Of a DNA stretch of 64,000 bases, positions 43,410-51,953 are shown in pieces. This stretch comes from an uncultured Bacteroidales bacterium (GTDB lineage: Bacteria > Bacteroidota > Bacteroidia > Bacteroidales > UBA932). Position 1 is the stretch's first letter, and every line of letters begins with the position of its first letter. The stretch spans positions 62,001 through 126,000 of the forward strand of contig CALUTY010000001.1 of assembly GCA_944323825.1 (NCBI GenBank), written 5' to 3'. A program made the translations under genes and the position numbers. The notes below the pieces were generated by a model, which saw nothing but the letters and a program-made list of their open reading frames with translations, was not told where the DNA came from and did no database searches.

Positions 43410-44096
43410 TCATTTCAGATACGGAAGCACTGTACTTTCCATGATCTCATAGCATTCCGCATTGGGATGTACACCGTCTCCGGAAAATTTCTCCGGCATG
43501 CCTCCGTTCCCGTCCTTCAGGACAGAGTGATAGTCGACATACGGAATTCTTGCGGAATCTGCGTAGGACTTTATCATCCTGTTGAGCGAGATTATCTTTT
43601 CTGCAACATTATCCACCTCCTTTCTCCAGCCGAATGCCGCTGCCGGAGTGACGGAACAGAGTATCGGCCTTATATGGGCGGCTCGGGCAAGTTCACACAT
43701 GGAAATGATGTTGTCCAGGACATTCTCCGGGGAAACATTGTAATTGTTGAGGGCCAGGTCGTTGGTTCCGGCAAGAATCACCACATACTTCGGATGGAGA
43801 TTCAGCACATCCTGCCGGAAACGCACAAGCATCTGTGACGAGCACTGGCCGGAAATGCCTCTGCACACAAAATCATTTCCTGAGAAAAATTCAGGGTCCT
43901 TGCCATCCCATCCGTCAGTGATGGAATCACCGATGAACACGGCTTTCGGAGCCTTGTGCCCAGTATCACCTGCCAGTACGGCATTGTCAGAAGCATATCT
44001 TCCGAACTGCACCCAGTCTCCCTGCTGGGCTGACGCAGCATCTGAAAACAATAAAAAAAGAGAAAAAGACGCAAAAAAGAGAAAAATTCTTTTCAT
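43410..44096 (-). CDS. SGNH/GDSL-family esterase, exported
   Basis: 228 residues from ATG 44096 (a TTG nine bp upstream is less likely). Signal peptide (IFLFFASFSLFLLFSDAASA). Catalytic blocks: FIGDSITDGW (Ser), GISGQCSS (oxyanion Gly), ILAGTNDL (Asn) and DGVHPN (Asp-His). The enzyme should remove acetyl or other acyl groups from glycans or lipids outside the cytoplasm. A -7 box TATCTTTG lies on the minus strand at 44167-44160. The ATTTCAGATACGG at the 3' end recurs upstream of the next gene. Confidence 0.9.
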   Translation of the reverse strand: MKRIFLFFASFSLFLLFSDAASAQQGDWVQFGRYASDNAVLAGDTGHKAPKAVFIGDSITDGWDGKDPEFFSGNDFVCRGISGQCSSQMLVRFRQDVLNLHPKYVVILAGTNDLALNNYNVSPENVLDNIISMCELARAAHIRPILCSVTPAAAFGWRKEVDNVAEKIISLNRMIKSYADSARIPYVDYHSVLKDGNGGMPEKFSGDGVHPNAECYEIMESTVLPYLK

Positions 44097-44314
44097 ATGA
44101 TACAACTTTCTGAAACCTTCAAATACCTGATGACATCAATGGCCACAGACTCAAGGGAACAAAGATACAATTTTAAAGGATATGATGCGGACAATGGACA
44201 GAATTTCAAATACGGTCCTGAAATTTCAGATACGGACTCCAAGAACCCGTCTTGAAATTTTCAGATCTGACTTTTAAGAAGTATTTTTGAAAAAGAATTT
44301 CAGCAAATACGGAA

Positions 44315-44893
44315 ATGAAAGATTTCGACATTGAGAACGCCGTCGGAGAAGACGGAAAATGGGAAACGGTCAGCAGCGAATACATTTTCAGAAGACCGTG
44401 GCTTACCGTAAGGCATGACAAGGTGAAGCTCCCCGACGGGAGGATCAACCCTGAATTCTATGTTCTTGAATACCCGGACTGGGTAAATGTGATAGCCATC
44501 ACTGAAGACGGGCATATCGTGATGGAACGCCAATACAGGCAAGGCCTCGGAAAGACTTGCTACGAGATACCGGCCGGCGTGATGGAAAAAGGAGAGAACG
44601 CCGAAGAAGCCGCCCGGCGCGAACTGGAGGAAGAGACAGGCTACGGCGGAGGGGAATGGAAGGAGATCATGCTCATTTCAGGAAACTGCAGCACCACAAG
44701 CAATCTGACGCACTGCTTTCTGGCCACGGGGGTCAGAAAGATTTCAGCACAGCACCTTGACAGCACGGAAGACCTGAGTGTATGCCTGCTCACCCTTGAC
44801 CAGGTGCGGATGCTCCTGACGGAAGACAGGATACGGCAGTCCCTGATGGCCGCCCCTCTATGGAAATATTTTGCGGAGAATCATCTGCTGTAA
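44315..44893 (+). CDS. Nudix hydrolase (ADP-ribose pyrophosphatase-like)
   Basis: 192 residues. GVMEKGENAEEAARRELEEETGY is the Nudix box (GX5EX7REUXEEXGU) whose Glu residues bind Mg2+. The N-terminal WETVSSEYIFRRPWLTVRHDKV and VIAITEDGHIVMERQYRQGLGKTCYEIPAG match the ADP-ribose pyrophosphatase subgroup (NudF-like). It hydrolyses nucleoside diphosphate linked to another group; the exact substrate is not set by the motif. A TATTTTTG -7 box lies at 44282-44289, but no -33 partner. Cytoplasmic. Confidence 0.92.
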   Translation: MKDFDIENAVGEDGKWETVSSEYIFRRPWLTVRHDKVKLPDGRINPEFYVLEYPDWVNVIAITEDGHIVMERQYRQGLGKTCYEIPAGVMEKGENAEEAARRELEEETGYGGGEWKEIMLISGNCSTTSNLTHCFLATGVRKISAQHLDSTEDLSVCLLTLDQVRMLLTEDRIRQSLMAAPLWKYFAENHLL

Positions 44894-44909
44894 AAATGCA
44901 CCTCCGCAG

Positions 44910-45488
44910 TCACAATATCAGCTTTTCAAAGGCCAGACGTGGACTTTCATAACGGACCGTGCCGCAAAAGGAGAAGCCGAGCTTGTCCAGGATATGCAGC
45001 ATCTGCACATTGTCATGGTTGGTGTCCACCTTGAAACTGTGTATCCCCATTGAAACTGCAAGCTTTGCGGTTTCTTGAAGGAAGTGCTGCGCAAGCCCCT
45101 TACCGGCAAATCCGCCAGCCACCGCAAGCCTGTGTACCGCCACATACGGCTGCTCCGAAAGCCACTTTCCTTCGAGTGCATCATATGCAGGCTCCCCGTC
45201 AAAGACCACTGCACCGTAGGCAGCCACCCGTTCTTGGACAGAAACCGAGAGGCAGCTCATGACGGAAGAATGGCTGAAAGCCATTTGCCCGGACGGCAAA
45301 GACTCAAGCACATAACCGTATCCCTTGCGGATGTCGTCCTCAACACTGTCAGGTGACGGATAAGTCCCCTGCCATTGTGTGCGCCCTTCAAGCCTCATGC
45401 GTTCCTTGGCGGCCTTCAATATGGACCAGGCGGCCCCGGAATCCTCCGGAACCGCCTTTCTGAATCTCAATTCAATATCCGGCATCAT
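44910..45488 (-). CDS. GNAT-family N-acetyltransferase
   Basis: 192 residues. LRFRKAVPEDSGAAWSILKAA begins the fold; VAVHRLAVAGGFAGKGLAQHFLQETAKLA is the acetyl-CoA loop (Q/RxxGxG/A-type pattern), and IHSFKVDTNHDNVQMLHILDKLGFSFCGTV is the C-terminal block. The substrate is unknown. Two consecutive ATG codons (45486-45488 and 45483-45485) could start it. It converges with the Nudix gene across 16 bp. Confidence 0.85.
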   Translation of the reverse strand: MMPDIELRFRKAVPEDSGAAWSILKAAKERMRLEGRTQWQGTYPSPDSVEDDIRKGYGYVLESLPSGQMAFSHSSVMSCLSVSVQERVAAYGAVVFDGEPAYDALEGKWLSEQPYVAVHRLAVAGGFAGKGLAQHFLQETAKLAVSMGIHSFKVDTNHDNVQMLHILDKLGFSFCGTVRYESPRLAFEKLIL

Positions 45489-45579
45489 GCTTTACATCGA
45501 CAGAGAGAACACATTCCTGCCCGGGTACGGAAGCGCATGCCATAAGGCCAGCCTCATCCGGTCCCGGGCAGGCCTTAAA

Positions 45580-46185
45580 TCACAGCACTTCCAGAAGTTC
45601 CACCGTGAAGACGAGGGCGCTGTATGGAGGAATGGAACCCGGTGCGCCGTGCTCGCCATAGCCAAGACTGTACGGGATATAAAGCTCCCATTTGGAGCCT
45701 TCCGGCATCAGCTGCAGGGCCTCTGTCCATCCTGCAATCACCTGGTTTACCCCGAAGACTGCAGGTTCTCCCCTATCATACGAACTGTCAAATTTGGTCC
45801 CGTCCGGGAATGTGCCGCAATAGTGGCATTTCACCCTGTCCCGAGGTCCCGGCTTCTTGCCCTGCCCCTCGACAAGCACCTTATACTGCAGCCCGCTCGG
45901 AAGCACCTTGACACCTTCCTTCCCTGCATTTGCAGCCAGGAACTCTTCCCCTTCCTTGCGCATGGCCGCCCCCATTGCAGCAGCCTCGGCCTTCTGCTTT
46001 TCTTCGATTTCAGTGAAATATTTGTCCAGAAGCCTTGCCGCCTCGTCGAACGGCACCTCCGGCTGTGCCCCTGTCAGCACGGCCTTAAGTCCTGAAACAA
46101 AGTCATCGAAAGCCACCTCCTTCACTCCGGAGGAAATCATGTTGTGGGCAATGCTCATGCCCAATGCATAACTGTTCTTGTCCAT
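45580..46185 (-). CDS. FKBP-type peptidyl-prolyl cis-trans isomerase
   Basis: 201 residues. N-terminal dimerisation segment (SYALGMSIAHNMISSGVKEVAFDDF) and C-terminal FKBP domain: GTFPDGTKFDSSYDRGEPAVF, QVIAGWTEALQLMPEGSKWELYIP, YGEHGAPGSIPPYSALVFTVEL. The aromatic pocket residues are present. No signal peptide is seen, so it is probably cytoplasmic, in contrast to periplasmic FkpA. It is preceded by an AT-rich intergenic gap with a 32-bp repeat. Confidence 0.93.
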   Translation of the reverse strand: MDKNSYALGMSIAHNMISSGVKEVAFDDFVSGLKAVLTGAQPEVPFDEAARLLDKYFTEIEEKQKAEAAAMGAAMRKEGEEFLAANAGKEGVKVLPSGLQYKVLVEGQGKKPGPRDRVKCHYCGTFPDGTKFDSSYDRGEPAVFGVNQVIAGWTEALQLMPEGSKWELYIPYSLGYGEHGAPGSIPPYSALVFTVELLEVL

Positions 46186-46337
46186 TGATTGAAATAACTG
46201 TTTCTGATTTCACTGCGAAGATATAAAAATTATGCAATATTGACAGTTTTGCACGCCTGAGCGCACATTGATACCTGAAATATCCATTGCATGAATGATT
46301 TTCAATAAATTAAAATTCATCAAACCCACATTGTTCC

Positions 46338-46410
46338 AATTTTTCAGGAGTCAATTCCTGAAAAATTAAAATATTTATGGAATCAACTCCCGAAAAATCA
46401 CGAAAATCAT
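46338..46410. repeat. Inverted repeat and imperfect 32-bp tandem repeat
   Basis: AATTTTTCAGGA (46338-46349) pairs perfectly with TCCTGAAAAATT (46356-46367). From 46347 a 32-bp unit is repeated once (46347-46378 and 46379-46410), with most positions matching. The stretch lies downstream of the DUF4954 stop and upstream of the FKBP gene; read on the minus strand the hairpin could end DUF4954 transcription. Confidence 0.55.
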
Positions 46411-46420
46411 GGATTTTGTT

Positions 46421-48463
46421 CTATGGAAGCAGCGGCTGGAGACGGGAGATGAGTTCGTCACCGAGGGCGCGTTTGGTGTCGATATGACGGAGGACGGCGG
46501 TGACGAAAGGATTGGTGTCGAAGTCGCCGCGGACCTGGCCGAAGTCCTGGAGCTGTTCCTTGCGTGTGCCGTCGGCGCCGAAGGCGGTCATGAAGGAAAG
46601 GGAAAACTCTTTCTTGGCATCTTCATAGACCATGCGGTCGAGGGAAATCACTGCATCCTGCCAGCCGCGGACGATGCGGCAGATGTCGGAGGCGGTGATC
46701 TTCTCGGGAGAAATGCCGTAGAATTCCTCTATCCGGTCGTATGCCCAGCGCCATTCCCAGGTGTAATAGTTGGCGGCCATTGAGGCAAAGGCATCACTGA
46801 CAGCACGGATGCCGGTGATCTCATTGTTCTCGATCATCGACATGAGGCGGTCCACTTCGCTTTTCGGGACGATGAGTCCTGAAAGGTCCACCCATTGGCC
46901 GCTGCCGACCCCGGTATCAGGCACAAGACGCTCCCTTATCTGGGCATCGTTTTCAAAGGTCAGGCCCTCAAGACGCTTGATGATGGAATTGCCCATGAAC
47001 TTGCTGATGCCTATGTTATAGTATTTCAAGCCCTTGACAAGGGAGGAATTCCTTATCTTGGTGCTCTGGTATGAATATTCATCTGAAGAAGGGCCGCCCA
47101 CACGCTGAAGTTCCTCCAGGATATGCTTGCCGTTGAACATCTTCTGGATGGTGAACGGGCTGAGAAGATTGAAATTTATGTGGTCAAGTCTGTCCGGATC
47201 CGTCCTTTTGTCCCTCTTGGGCCATTTCTGGGCATCTCTTATGGTACCTACACTCTTGAGGTTGACTCCCGGCATGAGATAGGTGGTGTTCCTGTTCTCA
47301 ATGAGATAGGAGAACGGAAGGTCCGAGGTGTCCGCATGGGACACATGCCGGCCCATCACAAGGGAGAACGGGCCCACATGGGCAGGGAACAGGATATATG
47401 AGTCGGACGATGTCTTGGAGCCCCTGTCAAGGATGCCGTGATGGATGGGACCGAGCTTGTACATGTGGTTGCTCTGGTTGGAGCCTGACCCGGCATTCAT
47501 GAAAGAGAACATCCCGGCTATGAGCAGGGTGGACTTGTGATGGGTAACGGTGTACGGCCCGGCAAATATGGCACAGGCCTCGCCGTTCTCGCCGTGGCAG
47601 TTGCTGAAGAAAAGAGAGTCAGTGGCAGAATAGCCGCGGCCCAGATGGCAGGACTGCCCCACGAAGCAGCGAAGGAGATTGGCCCCGTCATCCACGGTCG
47701 AGCCGGAGGATATGATGAAGTCCCTGCAGCTGACGCTGTTGCCGATATGAACAGGTGCTGCCGCATTGCTGACCACGGTGCCGTTTTCAAGCACATCGCA
47801 GCCTTCGACCCATGCGTAATCCCCTATCCTGACATTTTTGACGGTATTGACATTCAGCATCATGACATCAGAGCCGATGCTTCCGGCGGAAGAGGTGCGG
47901 CTCCGCTTCCAGTCCTCTGCAATGGACTTCATGGCGGATATGAGCTGAGGCCTGTGGCGGTACAGGGTCATGATGTAGGCCTCATGGGCTGAAAGCCGCT
48001 CATGTATAGGCACTTCCCTGCCTCCGGTCTCATTCAGCACGCTCACCTCCACGCCGTTGCCGAAAGATGACGGACCGTCCATATATATCAGACTGACATT
48101 CTTGATGTAGGTATGGCGGCCGATCTCATAGTTGGCTATATAATTGTGGATGTTCTCAATGCAGGAATCATCCCCCACAGTGACATTGTGAAGGGTGGCA
48201 TATCTCACGCCCGCCTTCTTCACTATGCCGCCCGGAAGAGTGAAGGTGCCTTCGAAATTGCCGAGCCTGACAATTCCGGAAAATCGGCACTGGAACACCC
48301 TCTTCGGGTTGAATCCGTCTTTCACCCACACACGGCTCCAGTCATCGGCTATGCATGAATTTGCCCTGAGAAAATCTATCTCAGCATCAGTCAGGAAGCG
48401 GAATGGGGCTTCCGGGGAAGGGGTGCCGGCATTCAGGCCGGCATGTTCTAAATCGCGTTTCAT
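46421..48463 (-). CDS. DUF4954 left-handed beta-helix protein
   Basis: 680 residues from ATG 48463. The middle of the protein shows hexapeptide-like turns (TVGDDSCIENIHNYIANYEIGRHTYIKNV, NVRIGDYAWVEGCDVLENGTVV, HIGNSVSCRDFIISSGSTVDDGANL), the left-handed beta-helix used by acyl- and sugar-nucleotide-transferases. The Bacteroidetes family DUF4954 has no known function. No signal peptide is evident. It is 98 bp downstream of the AddA-like gene on the same strand. A nucleotidyl- or acetyltransferase role is possible but not shown. Confidence 0.85.
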   Translation of the reverse strand: MKRDLEHAGLNAGTPSPEAPFRFLTDAEIDFLRANSCIADDWSRVWVKDGFNPKRVFQCRFSGIVRLGNFEGTFTLPGGIVKKAGVRYATLHNVTVGDDSCIENIHNYIANYEIGRHTYIKNVSLIYMDGPSSFGNGVEVSVLNETGGREVPIHERLSAHEAYIMTLYRHRPQLISAMKSIAEDWKRSRTSSAGSIGSDVMMLNVNTVKNVRIGDYAWVEGCDVLENGTVVSNAAAPVHIGNSVSCRDFIISSGSTVDDGANLLRCFVGQSCHLGRGYSATDSLFFSNCHGENGEACAIFAGPYTVTHHKSTLLIAGMFSFMNAGSGSNQSNHMYKLGPIHHGILDRGSKTSSDSYILFPAHVGPFSLVMGRHVSHADTSDLPFSYLIENRNTTYLMPGVNLKSVGTIRDAQKWPKRDKRTDPDRLDHINFNLLSPFTIQKMFNGKHILEELQRVGGPSSDEYSYQSTKIRNSSLVKGLKYYNIGISKFMGNSIIKRLEGLTFENDAQIRERLVPDTGVGSGQWVDLSGLIVPKSEVDRLMSMIENNEITGIRAVSDAFASMAANYYTWEWRWAYDRIEEFYGISPEKITASDICRIVRGWQDAVISLDRMVYEDAKKEFSLSFMTAFGADGTRKEQLQDFGQVRGDFDTNPFVTAVLRHIDTKRALGDELISRLQPLLP

Positions 48464-48561
48464 ATACAAAATTTCTTTATAGGTCGTCTGTTTTCAGATT
48501 TGACAAATTATTTGACAATGGATCTGCCAAGTGCCGCAAAGAGAAAGGCAGCCTGTATTTT

Positions 48562-51500
48562 CTACACCACTTCAATAATTTCACCATCAGCCACATACCA
48601 CAATACGGCAGAAACATTTACATGCCCCGTCCTGCGCCAGATGTCCGCATATCGGGCGACCTGCCGTCTGTATTTTCTTTCAGCCGCAGGTTCCCTGTGC
48701 CCGAACTTGTAGTCTATCACAAGGATGCTGCCGTCGCCGTATTCAATCACACGGTCAGGCCGGACTATGCTGCCGTCAGTGTCAATCAGTGACACTTCCC
48801 TCCTGATCCGGACCGGGAGCGGTGCGGCATCAGCAACCGCACTCATGAACCAGCCTCTGCCTTCAACGGATGCTATCCTTTCCGAAAGCAACGCAAATGC
48901 CTCCCTCCCTCCAGCCTCATCAAGCTCTCCCGACATGACAGAAAGCCTGACTGCATCACTCAGGTCATCCGGAGATTCCACCCTGGAAAGTATATCATGC
49001 AATACAATGCCTTTCAGCCTTCCGGAGGCCTCCGTCCCTGCAAGACCTTCTTCTGAAAAGAAGTCTGCGGAATCAGTGCTGAATTTCAGACGCCCCCTTT
49101 CACCGGCCACGGTCTCTCCTCCCTCGTCAGGAAGCGGATTCAACGGCCATGACGGATATCCGGCCCCTACTTTCATCACAACATTCCTCTCATTGGACGG
49201 CTTGTCCATGCCGCATGAGATACTTCCAGCATAATATACAGAAGTCCCGTCCTCTTCTTTCCCGTATTCAAACCGGGGCAGGTCAGGCATCATATCCGTG
49301 TCCGGGCTTTTCTGCCCGTCAGCATCAAATGCAGGCGGAATCTCTCCGCTGCGGCCTGACACCGATTCGGCAAACTTGTAAAGTATCTGGGAAAAATCGG
49401 AGAAAACCACATCACCGCCCGCATCCAGGCTGCCGATGAATTTGTCGGAAGGAGCTTCCGCTATCAGGTACATCCCTTTCACAGCCCTCGTAAATGCGAC
49501 ATATACGGTATTTATATTGTCCACATACTGCATCTTCAGCTCTTTCCTGTAGTCCCCTGAAAAGAGGGTCATGTCACTCTTTGAAGACAGTTTCACATCA
49601 TAGAGCCCGTCTGCAGCATCATCGAGTGAAGTCCCGGAAAGGTCCGGGCGGCACCAGCGGCTGTCCGGCTTGAAAAGTGTGACTGTCTCGACATATGGGA
49701 AGATCACATACCTGAAGGCAAGTCCTTTTGACTTGTGTATAGTCATGATTCTCAATGAATCGCCGGAAGACGGAGAGCTTATCGCAGGGTCTGACTCCGC
49801 CCAATGCAACAGGAACTCATGAAGGCTGTTTCCGTTAACCGCCACATAATCCTGCACAGCATCCATGAACGACTGGATATACAGCACCTCGCCGTCAAAG
49901 ACTTCCTGATCAGCTTCCCTCAACCCGCGCAGAAGGGCCTCGCACAGGTCCGGAAGGGAATGGCAGTTTCCTGGAACGGAGATGTCAAGGCTGCGTGCAA
50001 GGAAGCCGTTTACAGCATCTGCAGGGTTGTCAGCATAGGACAGCAGGGACACAAGTCTTCTTACAGTCGCAGATGACTTCACCTTCAGGGAATCATCGGT
50101 AAGCACAGGCACATCATTGTCTATCAGGTATGCGGCTATTTCTGCTCCGGAAACATTGTTCCTGACCAGTACGGCCATTTCCCCATATTCCACACCCCTC
50201 TCCCTGAGCATGTTCACAGTAGAAAGCACCTTTTCCGCCTCCAGTTCCCTGTCGCAGAACATCATCCGGATCTCGCCCTCACCTTTCGGCTTCAGAGGCA
50301 TCTTCTGCCGGACATCTGAATATATGTCGGAAATGCTTCTTCCGGACTGTTCACCGTACTGGCGGTCAAGTATTGAGGCCGCCACGGGAAAGAAGGCATT
50401 GTTGAAGGCTATTATGTTCCTGCAGCTGCGGTAATTGGTGTCAAGCGTCTTCTCCGCCGCCTCGATGAACTCAGTCCTGACCTCGGTGTCGAGAAGATTC
50501 CAGTCCGACCCTCTCCAGCGGTAGATGCTCTGCTTGACATCGCCGACGATGAGATTGTCAAATCCCTGTGACTCGCTGTTCTGCAGCAGAGGCCTGAAAT
50601 TTTCCCATTGTATCCTTGAAGTGTCCTGAAATTCATCCAGAAGGAAATTGTCATATCTCACTCCTGTCTTCTCATACACAAACGGGGCATCTGACCCGTC
50701 TATTATATCTTTGAGAATGGTGTTGGAATCATCTATGCTGAGCACATTCTTTTCCTTCATCAGGGCATTGAACTCCCTGTACAGGTCGGCGGACACACCG
50801 AGCCCGTAGAGCTGGCCCTTCAGGATGAGAGCCGTCCTGTATATGCTGTAATCCTTGCCGAAAAGATTGCAGAAATCCTCCAGAGGGGATTCTATCAGTG
50901 GCCAGACTGCAGACTTGAATGTCTTTTCTTTCGACTTGGCAAACCACTGTCCGTGGTCACGGGCCTTTGTCATGAAACTTGCGGAAGGCGGCTCTATCAC
51001 ATCCCCGTGTCCCGGCTCCGCATAATACAGGAGGGCCTTCATGAATCCCCTGTTGAAGTCGGATGGAGAAACGCCCGCGCTGTCAAGCATGTCAAGCAGG
51101 GCCTTGGCGGAATCTTTTACCGAATCCTCGAAATCCCTTATGGTCCTGCCGCATGCTGCCCTTATACTTGAGAGGTTTTCGCGGGAGTAGACCTTTCCTT
51201 CGTCAATGCCGAACTTCTCCACCAGGGACCTGTGCTCATCCGACTTCAGACGTCTGGCTATGGTGACAAGACTGCGCTCAAGATTGTATCTCCCGCCTTG
51301 TTCTATCTGTTCCATTACGCTGTCTGTCAGCCATCCAAGCAGAATGGAATCTTCCTCTGTGAGGGCATCCAGCACCCTGTCCACGCTTTCTGCCACAAGG
51401 GAGTCCTTGTCAAGCTCCACCTGATATGAAGAGAACTGGCCTATCTCCCGTGAAAATGCCCGCAGGGTCTGCTGGAAGAAACGGTCGATGGTGCTGACTG

Positions 51501-51873
51501 CAAATGCGCTGTAATCGTGGAGCATGTTGCATAGCATGTCCATCGCACTGTCTGCCAATGATTCAAGGGTTATCTTCCGGCCCGGCTTTCCGGGGAGTTC
51601 CCGGATGATGTCCTTAGGGTCCACATCCTCACTGCCGGAGCCGTAGCCTGGAATGAAATATCCTATATAGTCCGAATGTCCCGGATCAGTGGCAAGCACA
51701 AAAAGCTCCTTCATGATACGGGTCTTCATCTCGTCGGTGGCCTTGTTGGTGAAGGTCACGGCAAGGATGTGACGGTATGCGTACCTGTCCTGTCTGCTGA
51801 ACAGGAGGGTAAGATATTTTCCGGCAAGGCTGAAAGTTTTTCCGGAGCCGGCGGATGCCTTTACGATGTTCAT
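48562..51873 (-). CDS. AddA-like UvrD helicase with C-terminal nuclease
   Basis: 1103 residues. VKASAGSGKTFSLAG is Walker A (motif I); FLLDEFQDTSRIQWENF is motif II; GDVKQSIYRWRGSD motif III; LRIMTIHKSKGLAFRYVIFP motif V; VYVAFTRAVKGMYL motif VI. The C-terminus holds RPDRVIEY...VIDYKFGHREPAAERKYRRQVARY, a PD-(D/E)XK nuclease of the AddA/RecB type. With the AddB-like gene upstream it should form the helicase-nuclease that processes double-strand breaks for RecA. Its ATG lies inside the 3' arm of a perfect 19-bp hairpin (51868-51886), which may control translation. Confidence 0.9.
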   Translation of the reverse strand: MNIVKASAGSGKTFSLAGKYLTLLFSRQDRYAYRHILAVTFTNKATDEMKTRIMKELFVLATDPGHSDYIGYFIPGYGSGSEDVDPKDIIRELPGKPGRKITLESLADSAMDMLCNMLHDYSAFAVSTIDRFFQQTLRAFSREIGQFSSYQVELDKDSLVAESVDRVLDALTEEDSILLGWLTDSVMEQIEQGGRYNLERSLVTIARRLKSDEHRSLVEKFGIDEGKVYSRENLSSIRAACGRTIRDFEDSVKDSAKALLDMLDSAGVSPSDFNRGFMKALLYYAEPGHGDVIEPPSASFMTKARDHGQWFAKSKEKTFKSAVWPLIESPLEDFCNLFGKDYSIYRTALILKGQLYGLGVSADLYREFNALMKEKNVLSIDDSNTILKDIIDGSDAPFVYEKTGVRYDNFLLDEFQDTSRIQWENFRPLLQNSESQGFDNLIVGDVKQSIYRWRGSDWNLLDTEVRTEFIEAAEKTLDTNYRSCRNIIAFNNAFFPVAASILDRQYGEQSGRSISDIYSDVRQKMPLKPKGEGEIRMMFCDRELEAEKVLSTVNMLRERGVEYGEMAVLVRNNVSGAEIAAYLIDNDVPVLTDDSLKVKSSATVRRLVSLLSYADNPADAVNGFLARSLDISVPGNCHSLPDLCEALLRGLREADQEVFDGEVLYIQSFMDAVQDYVAVNGNSLHEFLLHWAESDPAISSPSSGDSLRIMTIHKSKGLAFRYVIFPYVETVTLFKPDSRWCRPDLSGTSLDDAADGLYDVKLSSKSDMTLFSGDYRKELKMQYVDNINTVYVAFTRAVKGMYLIAEAPSDKFIGSLDAGGDVVFSDFSQILYKFAESVSGRSGEIPPAFDADGQKSPDTDMMPDLPRFEYGKEEDGTSVYYAGSISCGMDKPSNERNVVMKVGAGYPSWPLNPLPDEGGETVAGERGRLKFSTDSADFFSEEGLAGTEASGRLKGIVLHDILSRVESPDDLSDAVRLSVMSGELDEAGGREAFALLSERIASVEGRGWFMSAVADAAPLPVRIRREVSLIDTDGSIVRPDRVIEYGDGSILVIDYKFGHREPAAERKYRRQVARYADIWRRTGHVNVSAVLWYVADGEIIEVV

Positions 51874-51927
51874 AAATGAGGTCCTTAATATTAAATTTAA
51901 TTCAACGGAAGGACCTCATTTATGAAC
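51868..51927 (-). promoter_or_regulatory. Perfect 19-bp inverted repeat covering the AddA-like start codon
   Basis: GTTCATAAATGAGGTCCTT at 51868-51886 and AAGGACCTCATTTATGAAC at 51909-51927, with a 22-nt AT-rich loop. In the mRNA the 3' arm contains the start codon ATGAAC of the AddA-like gene and its preceding 14 nt. The 5' arm begins a five-codon reading frame (51919-51902, MRSFR) that ends in the loop. No U-run follows, so this is not a terminator. It could occlude initiation and act as a translational attenuator. Confidence 0.7.
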
Positions 51928-51953
51928 GGGTCCAACCCCTGTAGTCCCCAGAC

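Noticed and set aside
45379..46095. 238-codon plus-strand frame spanning the GNAT-FKBP junction
   Set aside because: It runs through two well-supported minus-strand genes and shows no family similarity.
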